This document shows positions 1 to 9,789 of a stretch of 64,000 nt of DNA, piece by piece (within the stretch, counting starts at the first letter, position 1; the number at the start of each line of letters is the position of its first letter). Under the pieces are notes generated by a model. The model did not search any database, was not told the origin of the DNA, and saw only the letters and a list, made by a program, of their open reading frames with translations. The stretch is from Hyphomicrobiales bacterium (GTDB lineage Bacteria; Pseudomonadota; Alphaproteobacteria; Rhizobiales; Rhizobiaceae). The stretch spans positions 213,799-277,798 of the forward strand of contig UCKM01000013.1 of the NCBI GenBank assembly GCA_900473175.1, read 5' to 3'. The position numbers and the translations under genes are program-made.

Positions 1-1889
1 CCTGGTCGAAGGCCGGCGTTGGTCATGCCACGTCCGATGTTGTCATTCGCGACCCCGTTGTTGTGACGGCGAGCCTGCCCAAGTTTCTGGCACCGGGCGA
101 CAAGGCATCGCTGCGGCTCGATATCGCCAATACCGATGCTCCGGCCGGTGACTATCAGCTCCAGGTCACCAGCAATCCCGTCGTCAGCGTCGAGCAGCCG
201 GGGGCAGCCCAGTCGGTCAACCTGGCAGCCGGCGGCAAGTTCGATATCACGCTGCCTTTGACCGGCGAGCACCCGGGCGATGGCGTGGTCTCGGTTAAAA
301 TCTCCAACGCCTCTGGTCTTGCTCTGGAGCAGTCACTCAACATACCGGTCCGTCCCGCAACCCTGCCGGTCACGGTTCGCAGACCCATCAAGATCGCGCC
401 GAACAGTACCTTGAAAGTGGATGGCGAACTGCTGGCAGGCAGCATCCTCCAGGGTGCCTCGGTCAGCCTTAACGTCACGCGCTCGGCAGCTTTCGATATT
501 CCGGCGCTGCTGATGACACTCGACCGCTATCCCTATGGCTGCGCCGAACAGACGACAAGCCGCGCGCTACCGCTTCTCTATATGAGTGAACTTGCCAAGC
601 AATCCGGCATCGCGGAAGACAGTGACGTGCAGAAGCGCGTCCAAGAAGCGATCTATCGCGTGCTGTCCTACCAATCCTCCTCAGGCAGCTTCGGCCTGTG
701 GAGCCCGGGTTCCGGCGATCTGTGGCTCGATGCCTATGTTACGGATTTCCTTACCCGCGCCCGGGAACAGAAATACGAGGTGCCGGAACAGGCGTTGGTG
801 CAGGCGCTGGAAAACCTGCAGAATTCGTTGAGCTATGACGTCAATGTCAAGGATCAGGGCAATGAGATTGCCTATGCGCTTTACGTGCTCGCTCGCAACC
901 GCAAGGCTGCAATCAGTGACCTGCGCTACTACGCAGATACGAAGCTCGCCGAGTTCCCAACGCAGCTGGCGCGTGCGCATCTGGCTGCAGCCCTGTCGCT
1001 CTATGGCGACGCGCAACGCTCGCAAAGCATCTTCACCGATGCCCTGCAGCAATCGACGCTGGTGACCAATGTCAGTCTCATTCGCTCGGATTACGGCTCG
1101 TCACTGCGTGATGACGCGGCCGTGCTGGCGCTTGCTGCCGAGAGCCGCCCGGTGCCGCCGATCATCCCGCAACTGTCGAAGATCGTCGCCAGCGAGTGGG
1201 AACGCAAAACCTATACGAGCACGCAGGAGCAGACCTGGATGCTTCTCGCAGCGCGGACCATCCAGGGCGGCGATCAGGACTTGAAGCTCGATATCAATGG
1301 CACAGCGCGGGCTGGAGGTTACGTTGCGCGCATGACGGGCGATGAACTGCTCACCCAGCCAGTGTCCGTTACCAACGCATCGGCGGAACCGGTGTCCGCC
1401 GTGGTCACGACGGTCGCTTCGCCAGCGCAGCCGCTGCCGGCTGGCGGCGACGGTTTCAGCATCGAGCGCACCTATTACACGCTCGACGGGCAGGAGGCCA
1501 ATGTCAGCGAGGCCAGGCAGAACGAGCGCTACGTTGTCGTTTTGAAGGTGATGCAGAACAATACCTGGCCATCCCGTGTCCTGATTACGGATCTTTTGCC
1601 GGCCGGGTTCGAGATCGACAATCCCGGCCTCGTCAACAGCGCCAGCCTGTCGAATTTCGATTGGATCGGCGAGGTGGAGGCGGCCCATACGGAATTTCGC
1701 AGCGACCGCTTCGTCGCAGCGTTCGACCGCAATTCCGGCGACAACGGCGAGATCACACTGGCCTATGTGGTGCGCGCAGTGACGCCCGGCACGTACGATC
1801 ATCCCGCCGCCAGCGTCGAGGACATGTATCGCCCGCAGTTCTCGGCGCGCACCGCCACCGCCCGCATGGAGGTTGTCGCAGCACAATAA
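1..1889 (+). CDS. Alpha-2-macroglobulin family protein, C-terminal part (5' partial)
   Basis: The reading frame is open from base 3, so the gene starts outside the window. What remains is the C-terminal part of a bacterial alpha-2-macroglobulin, a periplasmic, usually membrane-anchored protease trap. The thioester motif is intact: CAEQ, in the context YPYGCAEQTTS, with its cysteine codon at 540-542. It is followed by the alpha/alpha-toroid (thioester domain) and a C-terminal receptor-binding-like beta domain. The stop codon overlaps the start of the penicillin-binding protein 1C gene (TAATG), so the two are probably translationally coupled. This pairing (yfhM-pbpC in enterobacteria) is well known and suggests protection of the cell when the wall is breached. 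The ATG at 63 is internal and not the start. Confidence 0.93.
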   Translation, partial: WSKAGVGHATSDVVIRDPVVVTASLPKFLAPGDKASLRLDIANTDAPAGDYQLQVTSNPVVSVEQPGAAQSVNLAAGGKFDITLPLTGEHPGDGVVSVKISNASGLALEQSLNIPVRPATLPVTVRRPIKIAPNSTLKVDGELLAGSILQGASVSLNVTRSAAFDIPALLMTLDRYPYGCAEQTTSRALPLLYMSELAKQSGIAEDSDVQKRVQEAIYRVLSYQSSSGSFGLWSPGSGDLWLDAYVTDFLTRAREQKYEVPEQALVQALENLQNSLSYDVNVKDQGNEIAYALYVLARNRKAAISDLRYYADTKLAEFPTQLARAHLAAALSLYGDAQRSQSIFTDALQQSTLVTNVSLIRSDYGSSLRDDAAVLALAAESRPVPPIIPQLSKIVASEWERKTYTSTQEQTWMLLAARTIQGGDQDLKLDINGTARAGGYVARMTGDELLTQPVSVTNASAEPVSAVVTTVASPAQPLPAGGDGFSIERTYYTLDGQEANVSEARQNERYVVVLKVMQNNTWPSRVLITDLLPAGFEIDNPGLVNSASLSNFDWIGEVEAAHTEFRSDRFVAAFDRNSGDNGEITLAYVVRAVTPGTYDHPAASVEDMYRPQFSARTATARMEVVAAQ

Positions 1890-3973
1890 TGTTCACATGG
1901 CGAACATTCTGCATCGGCGTTGCGGCCAATCTGGTTGTGGCCACGGCACTGGCATTCGGCCTCGACACGGCAGATCGAGCCTTTCCGCCACTACTGGAGA
2001 AGGCGCGCGACGTCTCGACAGAAGTGCTCGATGCGGATGGCCAATTGCTGCGCGCCTTTGCAACATCCGAGGGCCGCTGGCGGCTTCAAACAACGACCGG
2101 ACAGGTCGATCCGCAATTCGTGCGCATGCTCGTTGCCTATGAAGACCAACGCTTTTGGCAGCATCGGGGTATTGATCCCATCGCGCTGGCACGCGCCACC
2201 CTGCAATTGCTCAGCAACGGCCGGATCGTGTCAGGCGCATCGACCCTGTCCATGCAGGTAGCGCGGCTGATCGAGCCGCGCCAAGGGCGCTCGCTCGCGG
2301 CAAAACTGCAGCAACTCGTCCGTGCGCTGCAGATCGAGCGGCGACTGAGCAAGGCCGAAATACTCGATCTTTACCTGACGCTTGCCCCCTATGGCGGCAA
2401 TCTTGAGGGCATCCGCGCCGCGAGCCTTGCCTATTTCGGCAAGGAACCTCGCCGATTGACCGTGGCACAGGCGGCGTTGCTTGTTGCCTTGCCACAATTG
2501 CCTGAACGGCGCAGGCCCGACCGGAATCTTGCGCTTGCCGAGGCGGCGCGCTCGCGCGTGCTGCACCGGATGGCGGTCGAAAAGGTCGTTGGCGAGGGCG
2601 AAGCGGAGCGGGCTGGTCTGGCGCCAATCCCATCACGGCGCCTCCAATTGCCCGCCTTTGCCGCGCATCTGGCCGAGGCGGCGCAGCGCAAGGAGCCCGA
2701 TGTCAAACGCCACCAAACCACGCTGCGCCTGCAAATCCAGCAAGGCCTCGAAGCAGTCGCCAGGGACGCCGCCGCCAAGCTTGGGCCGAAAGTCTCCGTG
2801 GCCATGGTGATGGCTGATGTGCGCAGCGGCGAGATCGTAGGCGAGCTCGGCTCAGCCGATTATTTCGACGCAAGCCGTTCGGGCTGGATCGACATGACAA
2901 GGATCAACCGCTCGCCCGGTTCAACGCTGAAGCCATTCATCTATGGCTTGGCGTTCGAGGATGGCCTCGTCAGCCAGGAGACGATCATCGAAGATCGCCC
3001 GGCCGATTTCTTCGGTTACCGGCCGCGCAATTTCGACATGAGCTACCAGGGCGATGTCAGCGTCAGGCAGGCTCTGCAGCTTTCACTCAACGTGCCGGCC
3101 GTGCGCCTGCTCGACGCCGTCGGTCCCACGCGGCTTATGGTCCGGTTTCGTCGTGCCGATGTGAGACCGGTCTTGCCGCCAAATGAAGCGCCGGGTCTAG
3201 CCATCGGTCTCGGCGGGGTGGGGATCACGCTCAAGGACCTCGTGCAACTTTACGCCGGTCTTGCCAATCGGGGCAGGCCGATCCAGCTTGGCGATGGAAT
3301 TCAGGACAAACCGCAAGCCATCATGGCGGAGCCGCTGCTTGAACCGGTCGCGGCATGGAACGTTGCCGACATTCTGTCCGGCGTCATGCCGCCGCTCGGC
3401 GCCGGGCAGCGCGGCATCGCTTACAAGACCGGCACCAGCTACGGCTACCGCGATGCGTGGTCGGTGGGGTTCGACGGTAAATACGTCCTCGGCGTCTGGG
3501 TCGGCAGGCCCGACAATGGCGCGGTCCCCGGTCTCACCGGCTTTGGCGCGGCAGCGCCCATTCTCTTTGAAGGTTTTGCCAAATCCGGCATCGCCATAAC
3601 CCCGCTGCCACCTGCGCCAGCCGGCGCGATTCGTATCGCGCAGGCGCAATTGCCGATCAGCCAGCGGCGGTTTTCGGTCGCATCCAACGGCCTCGTTGCG
3701 GCTTCGGCGCGCGAGCCTGCACCCCAGATCGTCTATCCGCCCGAAGGCGCCAGAATCGATCTTGGTGCGAAGGCCGGCGGCGGGATCGCTCCGCTGGCGC
3801 TGAAGCTTCAGGGTGGGCGGGCGCCATTCCGCTGGCTGGCCAATGGCCGGCCCTTGCCGGATACTTCGCGCCGCCGCGTCAATCAATGGATCCCGGATGG
3901 CGGCGGCTATTCGACCCTCACTGTCATCGACGCGGCCGGTCGCGCTGCCAGCGTGCGTGTATTCGTGGATTGA
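1889..3973 (+). CDS. pbpC: Penicillin-binding protein 1C (bifunctional glycosyltransferase/transpeptidase)
   Basis: A 694-residue class A penicillin-binding protein that polymerises and crosslinks peptidoglycan in the periplasm. An N-terminal membrane anchor (about residues 8-25) is followed by a GT51 glycosyltransferase domain with EDQRFWQHRGID near residues 85-96. The transpeptidase domain has SPGSTLKP (SxxK), SLN and KTGTSYG (KTG), all intact. The last 90 or so residues form the PBP1C-specific C-terminal domain. The start is the ATG overlapping the stop of the macroglobulin gene; a longer in-frame ORF from 1661 only reads through the upstream gene. The domain order and the gene pair together make the assignment firm. 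Confidence 0.95.
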   Translation: MFTWRTFCIGVAANLVVATALAFGLDTADRAFPPLLEKARDVSTEVLDADGQLLRAFATSEGRWRLQTTTGQVDPQFVRMLVAYEDQRFWQHRGIDPIALARATLQLLSNGRIVSGASTLSMQVARLIEPRQGRSLAAKLQQLVRALQIERRLSKAEILDLYLTLAPYGGNLEGIRAASLAYFGKEPRRLTVAQAALLVALPQLPERRRPDRNLALAEAARSRVLHRMAVEKVVGEGEAERAGLAPIPSRRLQLPAFAAHLAEAAQRKEPDVKRHQTTLRLQIQQGLEAVARDAAAKLGPKVSVAMVMADVRSGEIVGELGSADYFDASRSGWIDMTRINRSPGSTLKPFIYGLAFEDGLVSQETIIEDRPADFFGYRPRNFDMSYQGDVSVRQALQLSLNVPAVRLLDAVGPTRLMVRFRRADVRPVLPPNEAPGLAIGLGGVGITLKDLVQLYAGLANRGRPIQLGDGIQDKPQAIMAEPLLEPVAAWNVADILSGVMPPLGAGQRGIAYKTGTSYGYRDAWSVGFDGKYVLGVWVGRPDNGAVPGLTGFGAAAPILFEGFAKSGIAITPLPPAPAGAIRIAQAQLPISQRRFSVASNGLVAASAREPAPQIVYPPEGARIDLGAKAGGGIAPLALKLQGGRAPFRWLANGRPLPDTSRRRVNQWIPDGGGYSTLTVIDAAGRAASVRVFVD

Positions 3974-4094
3974 GTGGAAGCGGTTTTCAGGCTTTTGATT
4001 GTTTTGCTACCCGCCTCAAAAAGTCTGCTCGGAAATCCAAACTGCAGAGACTGACCCGTCATGCACCTGCTCCCATCGCTCATAAGCCAAATCG

Positions 4095-5354
4095 TTAGCT
4101 CGAATACCGGCTGATATTGAGGGGCGAGGCATCAACATCGGGGGACTTTCCCGAGACCAGATCCGCGAGCACGCGGCCTGAGCCGCAGGACATCGTCCAG
4201 CCAAGCGTACCATGCCCGGTATTGAGATAGAGATTTGAGTAGTGGGTGCCACCGCCGATGATCGGTGGGCCGTCCGGGGTCATCGGGCGCAAACCAGTCC
4301 AGAAGGTTGCCTTGGAAAGGTCGCCCCCGCCGGGAAACAAATCGCCGACGGAATGGTGCAATGTGGCGCGACGTGCATCGCGCAGGTTGAGGTCGTAGCC
4401 TGAAATTTCCGCCGTTCCGCCCGCCCGGATACGGTCACCAAGCCGCGTGATGGCAACCTTGTAGGTTTCGTCCATGACCGTCGAGACGGGCGCGGCATCC
4501 CGATCGGCAACGGGAGCAGTAATTGAATAGCCCTTCACCGGATAGACCGGGATGTGAACACCAATTCGTCGTAGAAGGAAGGGCGAATAACTGCCGAACG
4601 CCACCACATAGGCGTCGGCCGTCAACTCCTCCGTTTCAGTAGAAACGCTGGCGATACGATTGCCGCTCGTGTTGATGGAGGTGATTGTCGTGTTGAACCG
4701 GAAGGTGACACCCTTCTCGGCGCAAAGTGCGGCAAGTTTTTCGGTGAACATCTGGCAATCGCCGGTCTCATCGCCTGGCAGACGTAGACCGCCGACGAAC
4801 TTGCCCTTGACATTGGCGAGGGCCGGTTCGGCACCGATACATCCCGCCGCGTCAAGAACTTCATAAGGTACGCCGAATTGCTTGAGCACTTCGATGTCGC
4901 CGCCCGTCCCGTCATATTGCTTCTGCGTACGGAAAAGCTGGAGCGTACCCATTGTTCGTTCGTCATAGCTAATCCCGATCTCCGATCGCAGCGCCTTCAG
5001 GCAATCGCGGCTATATTCGGCAATGGGCACCATGCGCGCCTTATTGCGGGCATAGCGCGCCGACGTGCAATTGCGCAGCATCCGGAGGAGCCAGAGTGCC
5101 ATGTAGGGATCGAATTTCGGCCGCACGACCAATGGCCCGAAGTGCATCAGCATCCATTTGATCGCCTTGACTGGCACGCCGGGTCCGGCCCATGGGGAAG
5201 AATAGCCCGGGGAAATCTCGCCGGCATTGGCAAAGCTCGTCTCCAGCGCAGGTCCTGCTTGGCGATCGACCACGACGACCTCATGTCCAGCTTGGGCCAG
5301 ATACCATGCCGATGTGACACCGACGACGCCACTGCCAAGGACAAGAACTTTCAT
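4095..5354 (-). CDS. dadA: D-amino acid dehydrogenase small subunit
   Basis: A FAD-dependent oxidoreductase (about 419 residues) that deaminates D-amino acids, chiefly D-alanine, to 2-oxo acids at the inner membrane and feeds electrons to the respiratory chain. The N-terminal dinucleotide-binding motif [20 protein letters not shown] is clear, as are [20 protein letters not shown] and the C-terminal [16 protein letters not shown], both hallmarks of DadA. An AAGGAG ribosome site lies 10 bases before the ATG at 5354; a GTG at 5360 is only 4 bases from it and is less likely. No alanine racemase or Lrp regulator lies alongside, so the usual dad operon is not present here. Confidence 0.93.
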   Translation of the reverse strand: MKVLVLGSGVVGVTSAWYLAQAGHEVVVVDRQAGPALETSFANAGEISPGYSSPWAGPGVPVKAIKWMLMHFGPLVVRPKFDPYMALWLLRMLRNCTSARYARNKARMVPIAEYSRDCLKALRSEIGISYDERTMGTLQLFRTQKQYDGTGGDIEVLKQFGVPYEVLDAAGCIGAEPALANVKGKFVGGLRLPGDETGDCQMFTEKLAALCAEKGVTFRFNTTITSINTSGNRIASVSTETEELTADAYVVAFGSYSPFLLRRIGVHIPVYPVKGYSITAPVADRDAAPVSTVMDETYKVAITRLGDRIRAGGTAEISGYDLNLRDARRATLHHSVGDLFPGGGDLSKATFWTGLRPMTPDGPPIIGGGTHYSNLYLNTGHGTLGWTMSCGSGRVLADLVSGKSPDVDASPLNISRYSS

Positions 5355-5500
5355 GGCCACAACACTCCTTCAAACAATGTAAGTTCGCCTGCTATCTCCC
5401 ACGAGATACGGATGACTCGCACTGTGTGATGGCGCAATATCTCTTTCCAGACATTTCTGCAGAATGCGCTGAAATGTCTTGGGTTTTCCAAAATCTGGAC

Positions 5501-5529
5501 AAAATAAAAGGCCGGGAAAACCCGACCTT
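5501..5529 (-). terminator. Rho-independent terminator of the cold-shock gene
   Basis: On the minus strand a 9-bp stem (AAGGTCGGG with CCCGGCCTT, one G-T pair) with a 4-base loop is followed by a T-rich run. It lies about 67 bases past the cold-shock gene stop, in the right orientation to end that transcript. Confidence 0.7.
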
Positions 5530-5595
5530 CTCAAATTCATCTCTGCAATCAGTGCCAGTACATCCGTGGTCAAAAACCGCGAAGAAGAATTATAT

Positions 5596-5805
5596 TTAGG
5601 CAGCCTGAAGCTGATCAGCAGTCATCTTGCCGGACTTGTTGTCACGGACCAGCTCGAAGCTGATCTTCTGACCGTCGTTGAGGCTGCGCATGCCAGCGCG
5701 CTCAACTGCGGAGATGTGAACGAACACGTCTGCCGAACCGTCATCTGGTTGAATGAAGCCGAAGCCTTTGGTGGAATTGAACCACTTTACTGTTCCAGTG
5801 CTCAT
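5596..5805 (-). CDS. Cold-shock family protein (CspA-like)
   Basis: A 69-residue single OB-fold RNA/DNA chaperone. RNP1 (KGFGFIQ) and RNP2 (VFVHIS) are both present, starting [17 protein letters not shown]. Family members melt RNA secondary structure in the cytoplasm during cold or growth transitions. The start ATG at 5805 has AAGGG 6 bases upstream; the frame is open another 96 bases upstream but that extension is not protein-like for the family. The upstream stretch probably makes a leader, as is common for csp genes. Confidence 0.95.
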   Translation of the reverse strand: MSTGTVKWFNSTKGFGFIQPDDGSADVFVHISAVERAGMRSLNDGQKISFELVRDNKSGKMTADQLQAA

Positions 5806-6169
5806 GATGAACCCTTTCAATGGAAATATTGCAATACCTAGCACGACGCGCCAAGCAGTTTTTAGCTCGATTTTTGAAGAAGGATTTTTCAGAGCACCCA
5901 TTGGTGCAATAAAACTACTAACAAACTACCAAATACCGATAAAGCCTATATAGACATGCACCCCTGTTTCGTCAATGCCATCAACTCAGAAATAATTTCC
6001 TTGAGTGATATAGCCTTCTATTGTGCAGATTTTTCAACGGTCTTTTATTTCGAGATATTTATCGGTGAACTCAAGTCAGCAATGCCCGCATCGCGCTGTT
6101 TTCACGAATCTGCCGGATGGATAGATAAGCGACCGAGCTGCAAGCCTGCTTGGCGCCAGTCGTTGGATC
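5806..6169. other. Intergenic region upstream of the cold-shock gene
   Basis: 364 AT-rich bases without a convincing gene. On the minus strand it must hold the promoter and probable leader of the cold-shock gene. I could not assign a promoter with confidence. Confidence 0.4.
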
Positions 6170-6427
6170 CTATTTTGCCTTGGCTCTACGAACGGTCTTC
6201 GTCTTGGCCGCTGCCGGGGGGCGAGCGGCAAGGTCTGCCTCTTCTTCGGCTTCTTTGGCAAGGCGCAATGCTTTGAGGCGCGCTGTCTTGCTTTCCCATT
6301 TTGCCGTTTCGTCACTGATGATGGCGGTGGCGGCTCTCGTGGTGGCCAGGCTTTTCTGTTCAGAAGGGCTCAGGACCGGCTTCGGTTTAACGCCGACTGC
6401 GGGCATTTGTTTTGGACTGTGTTTCAT
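6170..6427 (-). CDS. Small basic protein of unknown function
   Basis: 85 residues, lysine/alanine-rich and strongly basic, with a helical middle (LKALRLAKEAEEEADLAARPPAAAKTK) and a low-complexity basic tail. The look is that of small conserved proteins found next to cold-shock and stress genes in rhizobia. I do not recognise a named domain. Base composition matches the neighbours and nothing better is on the opposite strand. Function is not inferred. Confidence 0.5.
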   Translation of the reverse strand: MKHSPKQMPAVGVKPKPVLSPSEQKSLATTRAATAIISDETAKWESKTARLKALRLAKEAEEEADLAARPPAAAKTKTVRRAKAK

Positions 6428-6478
6428 CGTGTCTCGCTTCGCTTAAGTTTCGACCATGACACGTGGCGCCGTCCAAGT

Positions 6479-6676
6479 CTATCGTGCGGTCGATGGACGG
6501 CCCGGTTTCCACCCGCGCGCGAAGCCGTAGGACATGGCAAGCGCGGCGTATTCAATCTCGCGCAACAGGAATTCCCGCTCGGCAAGAAGTGCGGCAATTG
6601 TTGCCCGCACGTCACCCTGATGATAGGCCAACGCTTCATCGATTTCGTCTTCCGGTTGTCTGGATATCGCGTTCAT
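6479..6676 (-). CDS. Small conserved alphaproteobacterial protein
   Basis: 65 residues beginning MNAISRQPEDEIDEALAYHQ. A good ribosome site (AAAGGAG) sits 7 bases before the ATG at 6676; the longer frame to 6706 would start inside it. The acidic helix and the DVRATIAALLAEREFLLREI segment recall a small protein family I have seen in Hyphomicrobiales genomes without known function. It is likely cytoplasmic; no signal or membrane segment is visible. Confidence 0.6.
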   Translation of the reverse strand: MNAISRQPEDEIDEALAYHQGDVRATIAALLAEREFLLREIEYAALAMSYGFARGWKPGRPSTAR

Positions 6677-6877
6677 CAGAATCTCCTTTTCCAGAAAGAT
6701 TGCCACAACCTCGCCTATATGGAAAGGAATTTGTTCCTGTTTTGTTCACGATCGAAACGGCGCCGATGTGTGTCGACTTCATTGCAGCATGGAGATTTAT
6801 TCAATTGCAAACCGGTTGAGGAACGAAACCGCTTTAACTAATCTGCTTCCCAAAAATCACCAGCTCAAGGGGACGGA

Positions 6878-7444
6878 ATGGGAAAGGTGATCGTTTCTTT
6901 CACGATGTCTCTGGATGGCTTTGTGGCTGGTACGAACGTCGATCGTGAGCATCCGATGGGCGAGGGTGGTGACAGGCTCCACCGCTGGCTGTTCGACACG
7001 GCATCCGATTTGGATAAGGAGATGGCGACTGACATGTCTGCCCGTGTCGGTGCGGTCGTTCTCGGCAGACGGACCTTCGATGTGGGACTGCAGCACTGGG
7101 AAGACACACCTTATCCTGCGCCGAGTTTTGTGCTCACTCACGAGAAGAGGTCGCAACTCAAGATGAAGAGCGCAGCGTTCACGTTCGTAAATGACGGTGT
7201 GAGGAGTGCCCTCCGGCAAGCGCGACAAGCGGCCGGCAGCAAGGATATTGTCATCATGGGAGCCAGCACCGCTCAGCAAGTGCTGACGGCGGGGCTGGTC
7301 GAGGAAGTCACCCTCCAACTTGCGCCGATACTTCTTGGCAAGGGCTGCCGCTTGTTCGACAAGATCGGTTCCGCCATCGAACTCAAGAGCACACAGGTGG
7401 CGGCGTCTCCGCTCGTCACCCATTTGCGCTTCGACGTCTTGTAG
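6878..7444 (+). CDS. Dihydrofolate reductase-like (RibD C-terminal domain) protein
   Basis: 188 residues of the DHFR/RibD_C fold. It starts MGKVIVSFTMSLDGFVAG, the typical first strand and loop (S-x-SLDGF-A), contains AVVLGRRTFD, and has the nucleotide-binding MGASTAQQVLTAGLVEE segment. Stand-alone members are presumed NAD(P)H-dependent reductases of unknown substrate and are unlikely to be the true folate or riboflavin enzyme. A GGGGACGG ribosome site precedes the ATG. It stands alone between small genes on the other strand. Confidence 0.85.
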   Translation: MGKVIVSFTMSLDGFVAGTNVDREHPMGEGGDRLHRWLFDTASDLDKEMATDMSARVGAVVLGRRTFDVGLQHWEDTPYPAPSFVLTHEKRSQLKMKSAAFTFVNDGVRSALRQARQAAGSKDIVIMGASTAQQVLTAGLVEEVTLQLAPILLGKGCRLFDKIGSAIELKSTQVAASPLVTHLRFDVL

Positions 7445-7465
7445 GAGGATAAGTCTGCGAGGCTG

Positions 7466-7606
7466 CTAGCCCTTCGGTTTTCCCTTGGGCGTCGTGCTTT
7501 CCGCCTTTTTCAGCATAGCGCTGAAGGGAACTTCTGCCTTGGGAGCGACCTTTTCCTTCTTCGGTTTTCGTACTTCGCGATTGCTGCGCTGTTGACCCTT
7601 AGCCAT
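7466..7606 (-). CDS. Small lysine-rich protein
   Basis: 46 residues starting MAKGQQRSNREVRKPKKEK, highly basic. A GGAGG ribosome site 6 bases before the ATG at 7606 fixes the start; the frame is open further upstream to 7735 but without signals. The opening MAKGQQRSNRE-RKPKKEK is recognisable from small conserved alphaproteobacterial proteins of unknown role. A nucleic-acid-binding role is plausible from its charge only. Confidence 0.7.
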   Translation of the reverse strand: MAKGQQRSNREVRKPKKEKVAPKAEVPFSAMLKKAESTTPKGKPKG

Positions 7607-7889
7607 GGTGGCCTCCTCCGGCTTGAAACAGATTGAAGTAGTGGACAAAAAAATCGGCAATCTGGATTGAGATCGGGGCACCAGGTGCTCTGGTGACCGC
7701 AAAGACCCAAGCCTGGTCAAAAGTCGATTTCGCATTCTGGGCCGCCATTTGCGGTTTAATTGCGGCCCCAGGTGACACTATCATAACGGCTCCAAGGGTG
7801 GTAAGATATTGCTACTTGCCACAAAACCGAAACCTATCCGCTGGATTTCCAATCCAGTGCGGTTTTACGGCATTTGGAGGATCCCCAAC

Positions 7890-8072
7890 ATGACGTTCAT
7901 ACACGCAATGACTTTCCTCAAGAACCTGAAGCTACCTGTCTCCAGATCGCAGGAACCACTTGTGAAATCCACGGTGACGCCGGTCAAGACACCTCCGAAG
8001 CGCGCTGAACCTGACAGTGACGGGCAATTGAGACGTATGCGCCAACTTGTTGAGCACAACCGTCTCATCTGA
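7890..8072 (+). CDS. Small hypothetical protein
   Basis: 60 residues beginning MTFIHAMTFLKNLKLPVSRS and ending in a charged helix (GQLRRMRQLVEHNRLI). TTTGGAGG stands 9 bases before the ATG, and a strong terminator follows 15 bases after the stop, so the locus forms a neat single-gene transcription unit. That context is the main reason to call it a gene. No domain is recognised. Confidence 0.6.
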   Translation: MTFIHAMTFLKNLKLPVSRSQEPLVKSTVTPVKTPPKRAEPDSDGQLRRMRQLVEHNRLI

Positions 8073-8087
8073 ACGCCCCAGACATCA

Positions 8088-8121
8088 AACCGGCGCTGTT
8101 CAAGAACGCGCCGGTTTTTTT
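8088..8121 (+). terminator. Rho-independent terminator
   Basis: A perfect 9-bp stem (AACCGGCGC with GCGCCGGTT), 11-base loop and seven T residues, ending the small gene at 7890-8072. Confidence 0.9.
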
Positions 8122-8331
8122 GTGACCCGTCCGGGCCATGAATTCATGAATAGGACCGAATTGGCGTCTTTGCCGAGGAGAGTTGGCGATCCCGTGCAGA
8201 AGGCGTTGAATTCCTAATTTCCGCCCAGCACTTGGATATTCGGCAAAGCATGTTACATTACCTTCAACGTTAATTGAAAAGCGTCCTGCTTGCGTCCTTT
8301 ATGGTTCGCGCGGCGCTCGAAGGAAAATATC

Positions 8332-9789
8332 TTGAAAGACCCCGAATCTGGCGTGTCGAACGCGCCGAATGGAGGGGCGTCTGGTGGTGACAATGTGTTG
8401 AAGAGCAACACACGTCCCGCCAAGAACGGGCCCGGACCGCATGGGGATCCTGCCAGCCATACGCAGGAAAGCCAGTCCGATACCCAGGAAGGACGCTTCG
8501 ACAAAAACCCCAAGAAACGTGCGCGTCGCCGCAGACGTGGAAAGTCGAAACAGGCACCAGTTTCGACCGTGCCGATGCTTGTCGCATTGCCCCATGCCGC
8601 CGTGCAGGCGGATGGCGCCAATGCGCCTTCAAGAACAAGCAAGAAGCGGCGTCCCAACCGGTTTCGCCGTCGCGGCCGCGCGGGTATCAAGCCTCCTGAG
8701 GCTGTCCCCGCCGCTGCCAAGGGACCTGCGACACAGGCCCCCCAGGAACCAATGCGGCAGGAGTCCCGGCAATTCAACGGTCCGCTCTATGCGGCCCTTG
8801 ATCTTGGGACCAACAATTGCCGGCTTCTTGTGGCGTCGCCCACGCGTCCTGGGCAGTTTCGCGTCGTCGACGCGTTCTCGCGTATCGTTCGTCTCGGCGA
8901 AGGGCTCGGCGCCAGCGGGCGTCTCAGCGAGAATGCCATGAACCGCGCCGTTGAAGCGCTGAAAATTTGCCGGGACAAGCTCGAAAATCATGATGTGCGC
9001 AAAGCGCGCCTCATCGCCACTGAAGCCTGCCGCCAGGCCGAGAACGGGGCAGAATTTCTGGTCCGGGTGAAGAATGAGACCGGATTGGACCTTGAGATCA
9101 TTAACCGGCAGACCGAGGCACGCCTTGCTGTCTCGGGCTGCGGGACACTGGTCGAGCGCGAGACGGATGCTGTGGTTTTGTTCGATATTGGCGGGGGTTC
9201 ATCGGAAATAGCCTTGATCGATCTGACAGAGCGCCGTTCCCCGCGCCTTGCCGAGCATATCATCGCCTGGACGTCCCTTCCGGTCGGCGTGGTTACGCTT
9301 GCCGAACGTTTCGGCGGACGCGATGTAACGACTGACAATTTCGCCGTCATGGTCAACCACGTCGCGGAACTCCTGAACGACTTCTCGGAGCGCCACAAGC
9401 TGGGGGATCTGGTAAAGAGCCAGAATTTTCATCTGCTCGGCACGTCCGGGACGGTTACCACGCTTGCCGGCATACATTTGGGGCTCGAGCGTTACGACCG
9501 CCGCCGTATCGATGGCATCTGGATGCAGAACAATGATGTTACGGAAATGACCAGCAAGCTATTGTCCTGGAGTTTCGACGAGCGCGTCGCCAATCCATGT
9601 ATTGGCGCGGACCGGGCCGATCTTGTCTTAGCCGGTTGTGCCATCCTCGATGCAATCCGCAATGTATGGCCCAGTCAGAAATTGCGCGTTGCCGATCGCG
9701 GGCTGCGCGAAGGTATCCTCACTGAACTCATGTCGCGCGACGGCGCGTGGCGCAACAGATGGCACCGCGCCGGGAGTGCACATGGCTAA
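8332..9789 (+). CDS. ppx: Exopolyphosphatase / Ppx-GppA phosphatase family
   Basis: About 485 residues. The N-terminal 150 residues are a basic, low-complexity extension ([13 protein letters not shown] and similar); then the ASKHA-fold Ppx/GppA domain starts at [14 protein letters not shown]. Phosphate-binding segments [13 protein letters not shown] and [13 protein letters not shown] are intact. The family removes phosphate from polyphosphate or pppGpp. A TTG at 8332 with AAGGAA 6 bases upstream is the best start; another TTG at 8290 lacks a ribosome site. The stop overlaps rlmE by 8 bases, an arrangement common in alphaproteobacteria. The basic extension suggests binding to RNA or to polyphosphate; this is inference. 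Confidence 0.9.
   Translation: MKDPESGVSNAPNGGASGGDNVLKSNTRPAKNGPGPHGDPASHTQESQSDTQEGRFDKNPKKRARRRRRGKSKQAPVSTVPMLVALPHAAVQADGANAPSRTSKKRRPNRFRRRGRAGIKPPEAVPAAAKGPATQAPQEPMRQESRQFNGPLYAALDLGTNNCRLLVASPTRPGQFRVVDAFSRIVRLGEGLGASGRLSENAMNRAVEALKICRDKLENHDVRKARLIATEACRQAENGAEFLVRVKNETGLDLEIINRQTEARLAVSGCGTLVERETDAVVLFDIGGGSSEIALIDLTERRSPRLAEHIIAWTSLPVGVVTLAERFGGRDVTTDNFAVMVNHVAELLNDFSERHKLGDLVKSQNFHLLGTSGTVTTLAGIHLGLERYDRRRIDGIWMQNNDVTEMTSKLLSWSFDERVANPCIGADRADLVLAGCAILDAIRNVWPSQKLRVADRGLREGILTELMSRDGAWRNRWHRAGSAHG

Noticed and set aside
5370-5573. 67-residue frame between dadA and the cold-shock gene
   Set aside because: It crosses the terminator hairpin of the cold-shock gene and has no ribosome site.
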